Assembly (NCBI RefSeq): GCF_900177675.1
Contig: NZ_FXWM01000002.1
Location: 124,001-188,000, forward strand
Direction: 5' to 3'
DNA: 64,000 nucleotides
Source of the DNA: Bacillus sp. OV166
GTDB taxonomy: Bacteria > Bacillota > Bacilli > Bacillales > Cytobacillaceae
Shown: positions 28,339 through 37,589 of the stretch, one piece after another
Layout of the letters: every line of letters begins with the position of its first letter
Position numbering within the stretch: position 1 is the first letter of the stretch
The notes under the pieces: generated by a model
The model's database searches: none
What the model saw: the letters and a program-made list of their open reading frames with translations, nothing else
What the model was told of the DNA's origin: nothing
Program-made: the position numbers and the translations under genes

Positions 28339-28797
28339 TTTAGTGTTGACATACCAAATTTAAGAAAAAGTGACTATGGGACAGTTATAAAAGTGAAATA
28401 GAACAGGAAGAGTAGTAGTGGAGTCAAATCATTTCAGTTATTTAATAACTTTTTCAATACGTACCAATTTAATAATAGAAATAAGCACTGAATAATCGAT
28501 GCATATTTTGATTAACCCTATCCTTCATTTTTTTCTAAGCTATCTGTATAACTTATAGTCAAAAGTTAGCTAGTTTGATCTGTATATTCTAAGGGGAGAT
28601 CCTTCCATCAGTTTATAGATTAACTGTTTAATAAATAAGCTGATGAAGGAAGTGTTAGGCAACCGGACTTTTATAAGTTTTTTTTTTATATTCAAAAGAT
28701 ATACTTGGAATCTAAAAATCAGTCTTTAAATTATGGCACGAAAGGGGGATGCCTTGACAAAGATTACCCTACTTTTCTTTATTCAAAAGAATTCTAT
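28339..28797. other. Intergenic stretch, no gene seen
   Basis: AT-rich with no supported gene. AACTGATGG/CCATCAGTT-like pairing occurs in an imperfect inverted repeat near 28600-28650 (CTTCCATCAG ... CTGATGAAGG), possibly a terminator or the end of the IS3 relic. Confidence 0.35.
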
Positions 28798-29310
28798 TAT
28801 TTTATTTCTTGTGTCACTGATAGATTTAATCCTCTAGCAATTCTTTCACCAAATTCAGCATCAGCTTTATAGAAATTTAGAGTTGCACGCAGTTAATATC
28901 TTCTCTTTCGACAGGCTTCATCGCATTCACGATATTCTCAACTGTACGAGCCTTTTCTCCTTCATCCATCAAACAATACAAATCACCAGCTTGTGTGTAG
29001 TAATCGTTATGATCATAAGCAACCTGTTCTGCTACACCTGTAACTTGGAATGGTGTTTGTTTATTTTCAGGTGACTCCTTTGGTCCGCTAAAGCTGTTTA
29101 GTTCATAATAAACAAAACCTACCCCATTTTGATCAAAACACATTTGATTGTCACGTTGATAATCATTTACTTCTCCTTTTGGACGGTTGATTGGCAGTGC
29201 AGCATGGGTTGGCACCAATACAATAACGATGGACATCTGAATAAGCAAAGATACGGCCTTGAAGCATTTTATCTGGAAAAGCCTCGACAACTGGTACCAT
29301 TGTGCTAGGA
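28798..29310 (-). pseudogene. Catalase (KatA-type) C-terminal relic
   Basis: In shifting frames the minus strand gives PDKMLQGRIFAYSDVHRY, then LPINRPKGEVNDYQRDNQM, YELNSFSGPKESPENKQTPF, YTQAGDLYCLMDEGEKA and NFYKADAEFGERIARGL. These are the end of a typical clade-3 catalase. The N-terminal two thirds with the active-site His/Asn are absent. It lies directly downstream of katG and marks a replaced or decayed peroxide-defence locus. Confidence 0.85.
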
Positions 29311-29386
29311 ATGAATGTTTGCTTGGTCAACTTCAGCGAAATAGACCGACTAAAAATAGTCGGTCTTCTTAGTGATAAAGGGGATC

Positions 29387-31624
29387 TTACTTAGCAACCT
29401 CTATAGGGCTTTGTTGCTGTAATTTAAGGTCGAAACGATCTGCATTCATTACCTTGACCCAAGCAGCGATAAAGTCACGCACAAACTTTTCTTTGTTATC
29501 GTCTTGAGCATAAACTTCTGCAATCGCACGTAGAACTGAGTTTGAACTGAACACTAAGTCAACTCTAGTTGCTGTACGCACTACTTCACCTGTCTTGCGA
29601 TCACGTCCTTCATATACGCCACCGTCTACAGGCTTCCACTCAACTCCCATGTCAAGCAGGTTAACAAAGAAGTCGTTAGTAAGTGTACCTACACGATCAG
29701 TGAATACACCGTGTTGTGTCCCACCGTAGTTTGTACCTAGAACACGCATGCCACCAACAAGTGCAGTCATTTCTGGTGCAGTAAGGTTTAGCAGTTGAGC
29801 CTTGTCTACTAGAAGCTCTTCTGCACTTACACTATACTGCTTCTTCTGATAGTTGCGGAAACCATCAGCGATAGGCTCTAGTACTTCAAAGCTTTCTACA
29901 TCAGTTTGCTCTTGTGTTGCATCGCCTCGTCCAGAAGCAAAAGGAACCGTTACGTCAAAGCCTGCATCTTGTGTAGCTTTTTCTACTGCGGCACTACCGC
30001 CTAGTACAATCAAGTCGGAAAGGCTGACTTTCTTATCTAGATGACTTTGAATGTCTTCTAGAACAGTAAGCACTTTTGTAAGTTGTTCCGGTTGATTTAC
30101 TTCCCAATCCTTTTGTGGAGCAAGACGGACGCGAGAACCATTTGCGCCACCACGATTATCTGAGCCACGGAAGGTATTTGCTGAAGCCCAAGCCGTTGTG
30201 ACTAACTCGCTAATTGTAAGGCTTGAGTCTAGGATCATAGTTTTAATTTTTTCTACTTCATCATATGTTAATTCATAATCAACAGTTGTTACAGGATCTT
30301 GCCAGATAAGCTCTTCTTCTGGAACTTCTGGGCCTAGATATCTTGAAAGAGGACCCATGTCACGGTGTGTTAGTTTGAACCATGCACGAGCAAAAGCATC
30401 TGCAAACTCTTCTGGATTCTCATGGAAACGACGAGAAATCTTTTCGTATACTGGATCAAAACGCAATGCCATGTCTGCAGTGGTCATCATCGTCGGAACA
30501 CGTTTTGATGAATCCTCTGCATCCGGTGCAAGATCCTTCTCATCAGGATTTACAGCATGCCACTGATATGCACCTGCAGGACTCTTTGTAAGCCACCATT
30601 CATATCCAAACAATAGATCAAAGAAACCATTATCCCACTGTGTCGGATTAGCAGTCCAAGCACCTTCAATACCGCTGGTGATGGTGTCACGACCTTTGCC
30701 GGTGCCGTGTGAGCTTAGCCAACCTAAGCCTTGTGCTTCAATAGGAGAAGCTTCTGGTTCTGGACCAACATGAGCTGCATCTCCTGCGCCGTGTGCCTTA
30801 CCAAAAGTATGGCCGCCAGCAACTAGTGCTACTGTTTCTTCATCGTTCATTGCCATACGTGCAAAGGTCTCGCGTATGTCACGAGCACTTGCAAGCGGAT
30901 CTGGTTTACCGTTTGGACCTTCAGGGTTAACATAAATTAGACCCATCTGAACGGCAGCAAGTGGGTTCTCAAGCTCACGATCGCCTGTGTAACGGTTATC
31001 ACCTAGCATTTCAGTTTCAGAACCCCAATAGATGTCTTCTTCTGGATGCCAAATGTCTGCGCGTCCGCCTCCAAAACCAAATGTCTTGCCACCCATTGAT
31101 TCAATCGCAACATTACCAGTTAGAATCATTAAATCGGCCCAAGAGATCTTGTTGCCATACTTCTGCTTAATCGGCCATAGCAGTCGACGGGCTTTATCAA
31201 GGTTACCGTTGTCAGCCCAGCTGTTTAGTGGAGCAAAACGCTGATTGCCAGTTCCAGCACCACCACGACCATCACCTGTACGATAAGTACCTGCAGCGTG
31301 CCATGCCATACGGATAAAGAATGGACCATAATGTCCATAGTCAGCAGGCCACCACTCTTGACTGTTTGTCATTAAATTGTGGAGATCCTGTTTAAGAGCA
31401 TGGTAGTCTAGCTTTTTAAATTCTTCTGCGTAATCAAAATCTTCTCCCATAGGATTGGATTTTCTGTCATGCTGATGAAGAATATTTAAGTTCAACTGGT
31501 TTGGCCACCAGTCTCGATTTGGCACACCACTAGATTTTAGATTAGTAGCGGCGCCGTGGTTAAACGGGCATTTTCCAACGTTTGAAATTTCTTTAGTGTC
31601 CATATTTGTTTCCCCATTAGTCAT
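29387..31624 (-). CDS. katG: Catalase-peroxidase KatG
   Basis: The protein of about 745 aa is a haem catalase-peroxidase that breaks down hydrogen peroxide in the cytoplasm. The N-terminal active domain has the distal Arg-Trp-His set in RMAWHAAGTYRTGDGRGGAG, the Tyr of the Met-Tyr-Trp adduct in GLIYVNPEGPNG and the proximal haem His in GGHTFGKAHG. The C-terminal inactive duplicate domain is complete. I place the start at 31624 (MTNGETNMD) because AGAGGTG lies properly before it; the ATG at 31645 overlaps that site. A 41-bp HxlR-type operator and a -10 box lie upstream, so it is probably formaldehyde-responsive; a PerR-like gene is nearby. Confidence 0.95.
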   Translation of the reverse strand: MTNGETNMDTKEISNVGKCPFNHGAATNLKSSGVPNRDWWPNQLNLNILHQHDRKSNPMGEDFDYAEEFKKLDYHALKQDLHNLMTNSQEWWPADYGHYGPFFIRMAWHAAGTYRTGDGRGGAGTGNQRFAPLNSWADNGNLDKARRLLWPIKQKYGNKISWADLMILTGNVAIESMGGKTFGFGGGRADIWHPEEDIYWGSETEMLGDNRYTGDRELENPLAAVQMGLIYVNPEGPNGKPDPLASARDIRETFARMAMNDEETVALVAGGHTFGKAHGAGDAAHVGPEPEASPIEAQGLGWLSSHGTGKGRDTITSGIEGAWTANPTQWDNGFFDLLFGYEWWLTKSPAGAYQWHAVNPDEKDLAPDAEDSSKRVPTMMTTADMALRFDPVYEKISRRFHENPEEFADAFARAWFKLTHRDMGPLSRYLGPEVPEEELIWQDPVTTVDYELTYDEVEKIKTMILDSSLTISELVTTAWASANTFRGSDNRGGANGSRVRLAPQKDWEVNQPEQLTKVLTVLEDIQSHLDKKVSLSDLIVLGGSAAVEKATQDAGFDVTVPFASGRGDATQEQTDVESFEVLEPIADGFRNYQKKQYSVSAEELLVDKAQLLNLTAPEMTALVGGMRVLGTNYGGTQHGVFTDRVGTLTNDFFVNLLDMGVEWKPVDGGVYEGRDRKTGEVVRTATRVDLVFSSNSVLRAIAEVYAQDDNKEKFVRDFIAAWVKVMNADRFDLKLQQQSPIEVAK

Positions 31625-31686
31625 TTTTTGCACCTCTTTAAACAATTTAATATAATATTAATTATAATTTAAATTTTCAGATAAAA

Positions 31687-31727
31687 AAGTATGCACTTTT
31701 TTATCATATAGTATCTAATTGTATACT
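31687..31727 (-). promoter_or_regulatory. 41-bp composite HxlR-type operator of katG
   Basis: On the minus strand: AGTAT-N8-ATACT, 11 bp, AAGTGCATACTT, then 20 bp to TATAAT (31666-31661). It has the same layout as six other sites in the window. The sequence from AAGTGC to beyond the -10 box is nearly identical to that before the intact hxlA at 45.9 kb. Confidence 0.75.
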
Positions 31728-31819
31728 ATATTTTAATTTATTATTTTTTAGATATAAAACGCTTAATAATATTAAAAACTCCCTTATTTCTAGAAAATTA
31801 ATCAATCCTTTACTTAGTT

Positions 31820-31860
31820 AGTATATTCTTTAACACTATTTGAAAAAAAAGTGCCTACTT
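31820..31860 (+). promoter_or_regulatory. 41-bp composite HxlR-type operator of the broken hxlA
   Basis: AGTAT-N8-ACACT, 11 bp, AAGTGCCTACTT, then 20 bp to TATAAT at 31881-31886. The site is intact although the gene behind it is destroyed. It stands back to back with the katG operator. Confidence 0.75.
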
Positions 31861-31924
31861 TTTTTCTGAAAATTTAAACTTATAATGGTATTATAGCGAA
31901 TAATATCTAAAAGGAGTCAAAATA

Positions 31925-32135
31925 GGGAATTTCAATTAGCATTAGAGCTCGTAAACATTCCAAAAGCAAAAAAGCTTGTGAGGGAAATAGGGGAGTATGC
32001 TTGATGTGATTGAAATTGGAACGCCTGTTTTTTATTAAAGGCCTTCGTGCAATAAAAGATTTAAAGATGCTTTTTTCAAGCAGCTGGAGAAAGCCTATTT
32101 GAACTCCTTCATACCATTAAACGGGCGGTTATATC
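31925..32135 (+). pseudogene. 3-hexulose-6-phosphate synthase relic
   Basis: Translated pieces match the intact copy at 45.98 kb: FQLALELVNIPKAKKLVREI, VIEIGTP, GLRAIKD, then after a large deletion AAGESLFELLHTIKRAV. Frameshifts and the deletion of more than half the gene make it dead. It is preceded by AAAAGGAGTC and the intact promoter/operator. Confidence 0.8.
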
Positions 32136-32363
32136 ACAATGGCAATTTACAAAAGTTCCACCCTCGGGTCATTACTTCCTATAAGTTATAATGCTCAGTA
32201 ATTGTGTATTACCTAAAAACCGATTGGATACTGACTTGTTTACGGAAAGTGATTGAAACAGAACTTGTGTTATACATCGATTATCAGTTCATTCTGATTA
32301 AATTTATCATATTCACTATTATTACTTCTATGTTGAACGAATATAATACAAAGGAGAAGTTAC

Positions 32364-32789
32364 GTGGCTAATCATCATCGTTTACAGAAAGGATTTGAGG
32401 TATTAAAAAAAAGTGGGATAAGGATCACTCCTCAGAGATTGGCAATATTGGAGTATATGGCCACTGCTGAATCTCATCCAACAGTAGGTGAAATCTATAA
32501 GGATTTACAGGGGGTTTTGCCTAGCTTAACGACTGCCACGATTTATAGTAACTTAAAATGCTTTAAGAAATATAATCTTATTAATGAATTGTCCTTTGGG
32601 GAAGTTTGTAGTCGCTTTGAATGGACAACTTCCTTTCATTACCATATTAGATGTGAATTTTGCGGAAAAATTGTTGACTTTTATTATCCAAAATTAATGG
32701 AAGTAGAAGAATTCGCTAACATTAGAACAGGATTTAATGTATCTCATCACTTTTTTGAAGTAAAGGGAATTTGCCCCAAATGCCAATGA
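32364..32789 (+). CDS. PerR-like Fur-family peroxide regulator with Asp-to-Glu change in the metal site
   Basis: The 141-aa Fur-family protein closely resembles PerR (IRITPQRLAILEYM, TTATIYSNLK). The structural zinc site is kept (CEFCG and CPKC). For the regulatory metal site, counterparts of His37, His91, His93 and Asp104 are present (His38, His92, His94, Asp105), but the counterpart of Asp85 is Glu86 (SRFEWTT). PerR senses peroxide by iron-catalysed oxidation of His37/His91, so this change may alter metal preference or sensitivity. The start is GTG at 32364 after AAGGAG. It is separated from katG by the broken hxlA. Confidence 0.88.
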   Translation: MANHHRLQKGFEVLKKSGIRITPQRLAILEYMATAESHPTVGEIYKDLQGVLPSLTTATIYSNLKCFKKYNLINELSFGEVCSRFEWTTSFHYHIRCEFCGKIVDFYYPKLMEVEEFANIRTGFNVSHHFFEVKGICPKCQ

Positions 32790-33304
32790 TAAAAGGTATT
32801 CCAACTTGATAGTTTGGTGTACGGCTGTTCGATTGTTCGTCTGAACTGCTTTTTATTCTTATCAATTCTTTTAATACTTTGTCTAAAACTATAAGATTAT
32901 ATGTTAAGCATACAGGATTTACTCTATACAGGTAAATTATCTAGTGGAGCTGCTGTCATTTTTTCATATCCAAAGGTAGACATTCATTCTTGACTTCTAA
33001 ATTTGTAATTTTCAAGACACTAGCCCTAACAAATCGACTAGAAAATTGAAATAAAAGGCACCTCTTCTTTACATGACGAGTCTGACTTCTTTATGACAAT
33101 GAGGACTAGTATACTGATTCAACTGTCCTGATAAATTTTATTTTACAATCGTTCTTAGTTGCCAAACCCCGTGGCAAGATGCGACTTTTAATCATGCTGA
33201 ACCCAAAAAATAATGTTTTCCGTTTTTCCCCATATATTCTCCGTTTGATTACATTATAAATGTTTCGATTTCAAAAATTGGGTATCAAGCTAAAACCATA
33301 TTGT
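32790..33304. other. Intergenic stretch, no gene seen
   Basis: No supported open frame, operator or strong hairpin. It ends at the left border of the TnpB element. Confidence 0.4.
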
Positions 33305-33408
33305 ATAGTATTTGAATTATCAAATAGTGGCGTAAAACCCCTTTCTTCAGAAATGGGGATATAAGCCATATTTTTTTCTTTTTACTTTCAATTACTATTC
33401 CATAGTAG

Positions 33409-33436
33409 TATAATAAATATATAGAACAAATGTTCT
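33409..33436 (+). promoter_or_regulatory. tnpB promoter with a LexA-like box
   Basis: TATAAT at 33409-33414 has TTTCAA 17 bp upstream. AGAACAAATGTTCT at 33423-33436 holds the GAAC-N4-GTTC core of the Bacillus SOS box just downstream of the -10 box, where LexA would block transcription. The outermost bases differ from the CG ends of the strongest boxes. Confidence 0.5.
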
Positions 33437-33456
33437 GTGAGGAGGTGAAATAAGAA

Positions 33457-34731
33457 ATGGAGCCCCATAAAAAGAACATGAAAGAACAGAAGAAAAAAGA
33501 ATCGAAAGGAGATATTGTCATTCAGAAATTTCCACTCCGTTTAACCGGGGAGGAGAGAAGATTAGTCGATACTCTACGTATGGAAGCAGCGAATCTGTGG
33601 AATGACTGCTTAGATCTCCATTGGTGGCTATATGATGCTTATAAGGTTTGGACAAGTGCGTCTGAAAAAAAGCAATGGTACAATGCCACCACCCATAAAT
33701 TACACTCGCAAACGATTCAATCGATCATCGAGTTACATGAAGAAACATGCAAAAGAACAAGGGAGTTACGGTCAAAAGGTGAGAAACAGTGGCGTTATCC
33801 TTGGAAATACAAAAAGTTCTTTTCCGTCAAATATAAAAAAGCAGCGATTAAATTAACTGGTAAAAAGCTCAGGTTTAGCAATGGAAAACAACAATCCCCC
33901 TTAGTGATCCCTCAACCGAAGCACATTGATTTCCATACGATAAAAAGTGCCGAAATCGTTTGGCACAAAAATCAATACTGGATGCATATAGCAGTGGAAG
34001 TACCAAAACAAAAGCAGGTTCAAGGTAAAAAGGAAGCCGGCTGCGATTTAGGGCTCATCCATGCGGCCGTTTTAAGTAACGGAAAAATTCACCTCATTGT
34101 AACAGGAAGAGAACTTCGCTCGTTACAGCGCTACAGAAACAAAAGGTTGAAAGAGTTTCAGAAGCTGATTAGTCAGAAGAAGCCAGGTTCGAATAAAAGG
34201 CATAAACTCATTTTGCGTAAACGCCGTTTTTTAGAAAAACTGGAACGGAGAATGGAGTATCTATTGCATTCTATTTCGAAAATGGTCACTGATTGGTGTG
34301 TGGAAAGCCAAATTAAAACACTCTATATAGGAACACCGGATGGCGTTCAAAAGAATACGAAAAAGGAAAGGAAAACCCGTAAAGAAATCCGTCAACAATT
34401 GTCCAATTGGAGTTTTGGGCAATTAATCGGAAAAATAAAATACAAACTAAAACTTCGAGGAGTCAAAGTCCAACTTGTGGAAGAGTCCTATACTTCCGGA
34501 ACGTGCCCGTCATGTGGAGAATTCCGCAAACAAAGGAATCGAAACTTCGACTGTCATTGTGGCGCGGAAGGACATCGGGATGTAGTAGGCGCCATTAATA
34601 TTTTGGACAAGTCTGTCAATAAACAGCTAACGAAAAATCGGGAATTACCTAAAATAGAAGATACAAAGTATCGCCGAGTCCTTTTAGCTCCCATTGTCTC
34701 GCACAATGAGGCTAAAAGGGCAGTGGCGTAG
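33457..34731 (+). CDS. tnpB: TnpB-family RNA-guided nuclease with a displaced RuvC glutamate
   Basis: The 424-aa protein is an IS605-type TnpB. RuvC-I has Asp197 (GCDLGLIHA) and RuvC-III has Asp375 (GHRDVVGAINIL). The zinc ribbon Cys are 350, 353, 366 and 368. The RuvC-II position, normally a Glu followed by Asp-Leu, reads LYIGTPDGV (289-297) with no Glu; instead a Glu pair sits before YTSGTC (Glu342/Glu343), the arrangement described for TnpB lineages with a relocated catalytic Glu. It probably cuts DNA guided by an RNA from the element's right end. The ribosome-binding site GAGGAGGTG precedes ATG at 33457. Confidence 0.88.
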   Translation: MEPHKKNMKEQKKKESKGDIVIQKFPLRLTGEERRLVDTLRMEAANLWNDCLDLHWWLYDAYKVWTSASEKKQWYNATTHKLHSQTIQSIIELHEETCKRTRELRSKGEKQWRYPWKYKKFFSVKYKKAAIKLTGKKLRFSNGKQQSPLVIPQPKHIDFHTIKSAEIVWHKNQYWMHIAVEVPKQKQVQGKKEAGCDLGLIHAAVLSNGKIHLIVTGRELRSLQRYRNKRLKEFQKLISQKKPGSNKRHKLILRKRRFLEKLERRMEYLLHSISKMVTDWCVESQIKTLYIGTPDGVQKNTKKERKTRKEIRQQLSNWSFGQLIGKIKYKLKLRGVKVQLVEESYTSGTCPSCGEFRKQRNRNFDCHCGAEGHRDVVGAINILDKSVNKQLTKNRELPKIEDTKYRRVLLAPIVSHNEAKRAVA

Positions 34732-34875
34732 TGCCTATGATTGGGCTGCGGTATGTGGTTTTTACTACATGTCGTAATGAACTGGAGAAGTAGTAAGACC
34801 TGGAAGCCCCGGCCGAAAGGCGGCTTTGATGAAGGTTTAAAAAAGAATCCCCTGGATTTATCCATGGGGAGAAGT
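34732..34875 (+). ncRNA. Candidate guide (omega/re) RNA region at the right end of the tnpB element
   Basis: It immediately follows the tnpB stop. It contains GC-rich pairing potential (AGCCCCGGCCGAAAGGCGGCT area, 34805-34825) and the terminal hairpin 34849-34869. In TnpB elements the guide RNA scaffold overlaps the 3' end of tnpB and ends at the right border, with the guide read from flanking DNA. Its extent is inferred from position, not observed. Confidence 0.45.
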
Positions 34876-35159
34876 CAACTTAAAACTGTATCTAGTTTCT
34901 TCTTTTATATAATGATAATTTTAAATCTATTTCATATTGCATAATTACAACACTTTTATACCATTTTTAAATATTGCTTGTGGCTCCTTTTAGCCATACC
35001 AAGATCTGAACACTTTGTTCCGCTCTTATTGCCATTGGGAGTGAAGACCAAAACAGGGGCTCCAATGGTAATAAATTAAACTTATGAATTTGGTTTAATA
35101 ATTAATTAGTATATCCAATTTTAATAAAATACCACCAATTTGAAACTAAAGCAAAAGGG

Positions 35160-35899
35160 CGAATTATATAGCAGAGATTAAATTTGATTTGAAAGTTCAT
35201 CCTATTTTAGAAAAAAAAATTCAGCTAATTAAAACAACAAATGCTGCAATTTATTTAGTTGGGCCAATGCGGCTCCCAGTTAATCTATATGGAGAAACAG
35301 TTGTATTCCAATGGTATTGCTGGTTAATTGTGATGAGATAGTAAAAGATTTCGAACGATTAATTGAGAAATTATCTTCCCTTAACTTAGCTGAATTCCCA
35401 CAATCAAGTGTCTTGACGTATGGCGACTTTTCTTATGGAGATGATGCAATTATTCGAATGCATTCCATTTGTCATACATGTGACATATTAAGTAAAAGAT
35501 GCGATTGTGGATTTCAATTAAAGCAATCAATGAAAATGATTGCTGATCATGGTACAGGTGCCCTATTTTATTTAGCCAATCATGAGGGAAGGGGGATTGG
35601 ATTATTTAGTAAATGCAATGGCATATTTACTACAAGAAAATGGTTATGATACCGTAGAAGCAAACGAAGCTCTTGGTTTTGTTTATGATTCTAGAAATAA
35701 TGGTAATGCGATTATGGTTCTTAAAGCATTACGTTCTAAACAAGTAAAACTAATTACAAACAATCCTATAAAATTGGTAGCATTAAAACAGTCTGGACTC
35801 CCTGTATCTGGAAGACAACTGTTATGGGGAGATATTTCCGAATATAATGAAAAGTATCTTGAGACGAAAATAAATCGTTCTGGGCATTTCAAGAGTTGA
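35160..35899 (+). pseudogene. GTP cyclohydrolase II (RibA-like) relic
   Basis: The pieces read IKTTNAAIYLVGPMRLPVNL, then SVLTYGDFSYGDDAIIRMHS with RCDCGFQLKQSMKMIADHG and LANHEGRGIGL (zinc Cys and catalytic Arg region). After a frameshift near 35610 come AMAYLLQENGYDTVEANEAL, GF..DSRNNGNAIMVLKALR and LITNNPIKLVALKQSGLPV. The order is that of GTP cyclohydrolase II, the first enzyme of riboflavin synthesis. The second zinc Cys region (HTCDILSKRCDCG) is present. At least two frameshifts disable it. Confidence 0.8.
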
Positions 35900-36424
35900 A
35901 GGTTCTTTTCTTAATAACTTACCATTTTAATAATATGTGGAATAAGGTCTAATATTCAAGTTTTTATGTATGGCGTGTTTTTTACACTTTATTTTCAATC
36001 CAGGTAACATACTTCCAAAAACAGCTTTTTTTGATTGCCAAATATAGCTCAGATAAAATGTATTAATTTAATAGAGTATTTAATGTTAATACCCTTTATA
36101 ATTTGGAAGAATTGCGTATGAAAATCAAGTTCCTTTACATTCACAATTCTTATCGTTACTCTAGTGACGGTTTTGATTTCTTCTCGTTTTTTAAAAGGGT
36201 AATCAGTTAAATTGACCGCAAGTGGACGAGTATAATGTCTTCGTATAAAGCCGGAGAAAGGAATAGACGTCCCCCAAATAACACCTATGGTTATTGTTTC
36301 AGATTATAAACTTATTGAATAAACTCTTGGCGATTTTAGTTAGAGGTGCGAGGTGCTGGGAGAATTCCCACTCCCTGTTGCGAAAAAAGCATGAGCGTCA
36401 TTGGACTAGTAATAGAAAGTAGGT
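35900..36424. other. Intergenic stretch, no gene seen
   Basis: AT-rich with no supported feature. The last part leads into the transposase relic. Confidence 0.4.
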
Positions 36425-37010
36425 AGTGATTCAAAAGGTAAAGTTGAACGTTTTAATAGAGTAGTAGATTCATTCCTGAGTGAAGTAGGACTTGAAAAGT
36501 TCAATACTTCGGATCGATTAAATGAACTTTTTCAATTCTGGCTAAGCGAATGTAACCAAAATAAGCCTCACTCAGCTCTTGGAGAGAAAATTAGTCCGGA
36601 GTCTATTTTCGAAATGAAAGAAAAAAGCTCTTCGGTTTGTTGACCCAGATACGTTGGCGAAATGCTTTTCTCCATTGTTAGACTTGAAAGGTAGATAAAT
36701 CGGATGTATCAGTATTATGCAGAAAAATGAAGTAGGGCTTGCTTTTATTGGCCGTCAAGTCGATGTTATTTTCGATCCTTCGGATCTTGAGGAACTTATA
36801 ATTGAGTATGAGGGATACTCACCATAGAAGGCTCGAAAGCTTGTCATAGGTGAAAAAGCAGGGAAGTGATTACCGATGCCTTTTCATCTTCAAACAAAAG
36901 AGTCCAATTCCAGGACTAATGAAGGCTGCGGAACAGAAACATTTGAGAGCGTCGGATAGAACAGACTCCTGCTGTTACCTTCCGTACAATATGGTAGGAG
37001 GATGTAGAAA
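36425..37010 (+). pseudogene. Integrase/transposase with Mu-type C-terminal domain, relic
   Basis: From about 36437 the frame reads GKVERFNRVVDSFLSEVGLE and NQNKPHSALGEKISPESIFE (end of a DDE core). After a shift come RFVDPDTLAKCF, EVGLAFIGRQVDVIFDPSDL, EELIIEYEGYSPWKA..LVIGE and MKAAEQKHL. This is the C-terminal part of the transposase that is paired with an ExeA-type ATPase in Bacillus transposons. Several frameshifts and a missing N-terminus. Confidence 0.7.
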
Positions 37011-37560
37011 ATGTTTAAGGAATTTTACGGTATAGATAAATACCTCTTTTTCAAGGGCTGTTCTAATAGATAAAATATATGATTCTTCAATTAGCAAGAA
37101 ATACTGGGGGAGGCTTAAATTTACGCCAAAAAGACAGCTTTTTGCAGTTCAACCAGCGACTGTGGAACCAGTAAAACAACTAGTATCCGTAATTTTGTGG
37201 ATAGGCTTGATAATACAAAATTTCAAGTATCTATTTATCTGATTCAAAATTTACCCCTCGGTACTTTTATTTGGGATCGTTAGAACAATTAGGTTCTGAA
37301 GCCAAGTTTTATAGGGATGATACGAAACGGCAGCTTTATCGAGAGATTGAGTTAATGAGAGGTATTCGCAATAAACAGCCTGTTGTGGTGGTGGACGAAG
37401 CACATATTTTAGATCGTAAAATGCTTGAGGAGGTAAGATTCTTACATAACTTCAAAATGGATGCTTAAAGTCCTATGGCCCTTTTCCTTGTAGGTCAGAG
37501 TGAATTATGGGATCGCCTCCGACTTCAATCATTTGCAGCAGTTCGTCAGAGAATCATATG
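37011..37560 (+). pseudogene. ExeA-type AAA ATPase of the same transposon, relic
   Basis: ATG at 37011 after TAGGAGGATG starts MFKEFYGIDKYLFF, followed by stops and deletions. Later YLGSLEQLGSEAKFYRDDTK, then PVVVVDEAHILDRKMLEEVR (Walker B) and LFLVGQSELWDRLRLQSFAA (sensor) are recognisable. The Walker A region is lost. It would have been the transposition helper ATPase. Confidence 0.75.
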
Positions 37561-37589
37561 GTCAAACAGGTCATCCAGGGGGAACTGTC

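Larger units (their letters stand above)
33305..34880 (+). mobile_element. IS200/IS605-type element carrying only tnpB
   Basis: The left side has two hairpins, ATTTG/CAAAT (33310-33325) and CCCC/GGGG (33338-33358). The right side has a hairpin CCCCTGGA...TCCATGGGG (34849-34869). IS605-group ends are recognised as such subterminal hairpins rather than inverted repeats. No tnpA is present, so the element would need a transposase in trans. The exact borders are estimates. Confidence 0.6.

Noticed and set aside
30357..31244. Plus-strand frames opposite katG
   Set aside because: Antisense shadows of a well-conserved gene.
31655..31672. PerR box upstream of katG (TTATAATTAATATTATA)
   Set aside because: It does not fit the 7-1-7 TTATAAT-N-ATTATAA pattern; probably just the -10 region in AT-rich DNA.
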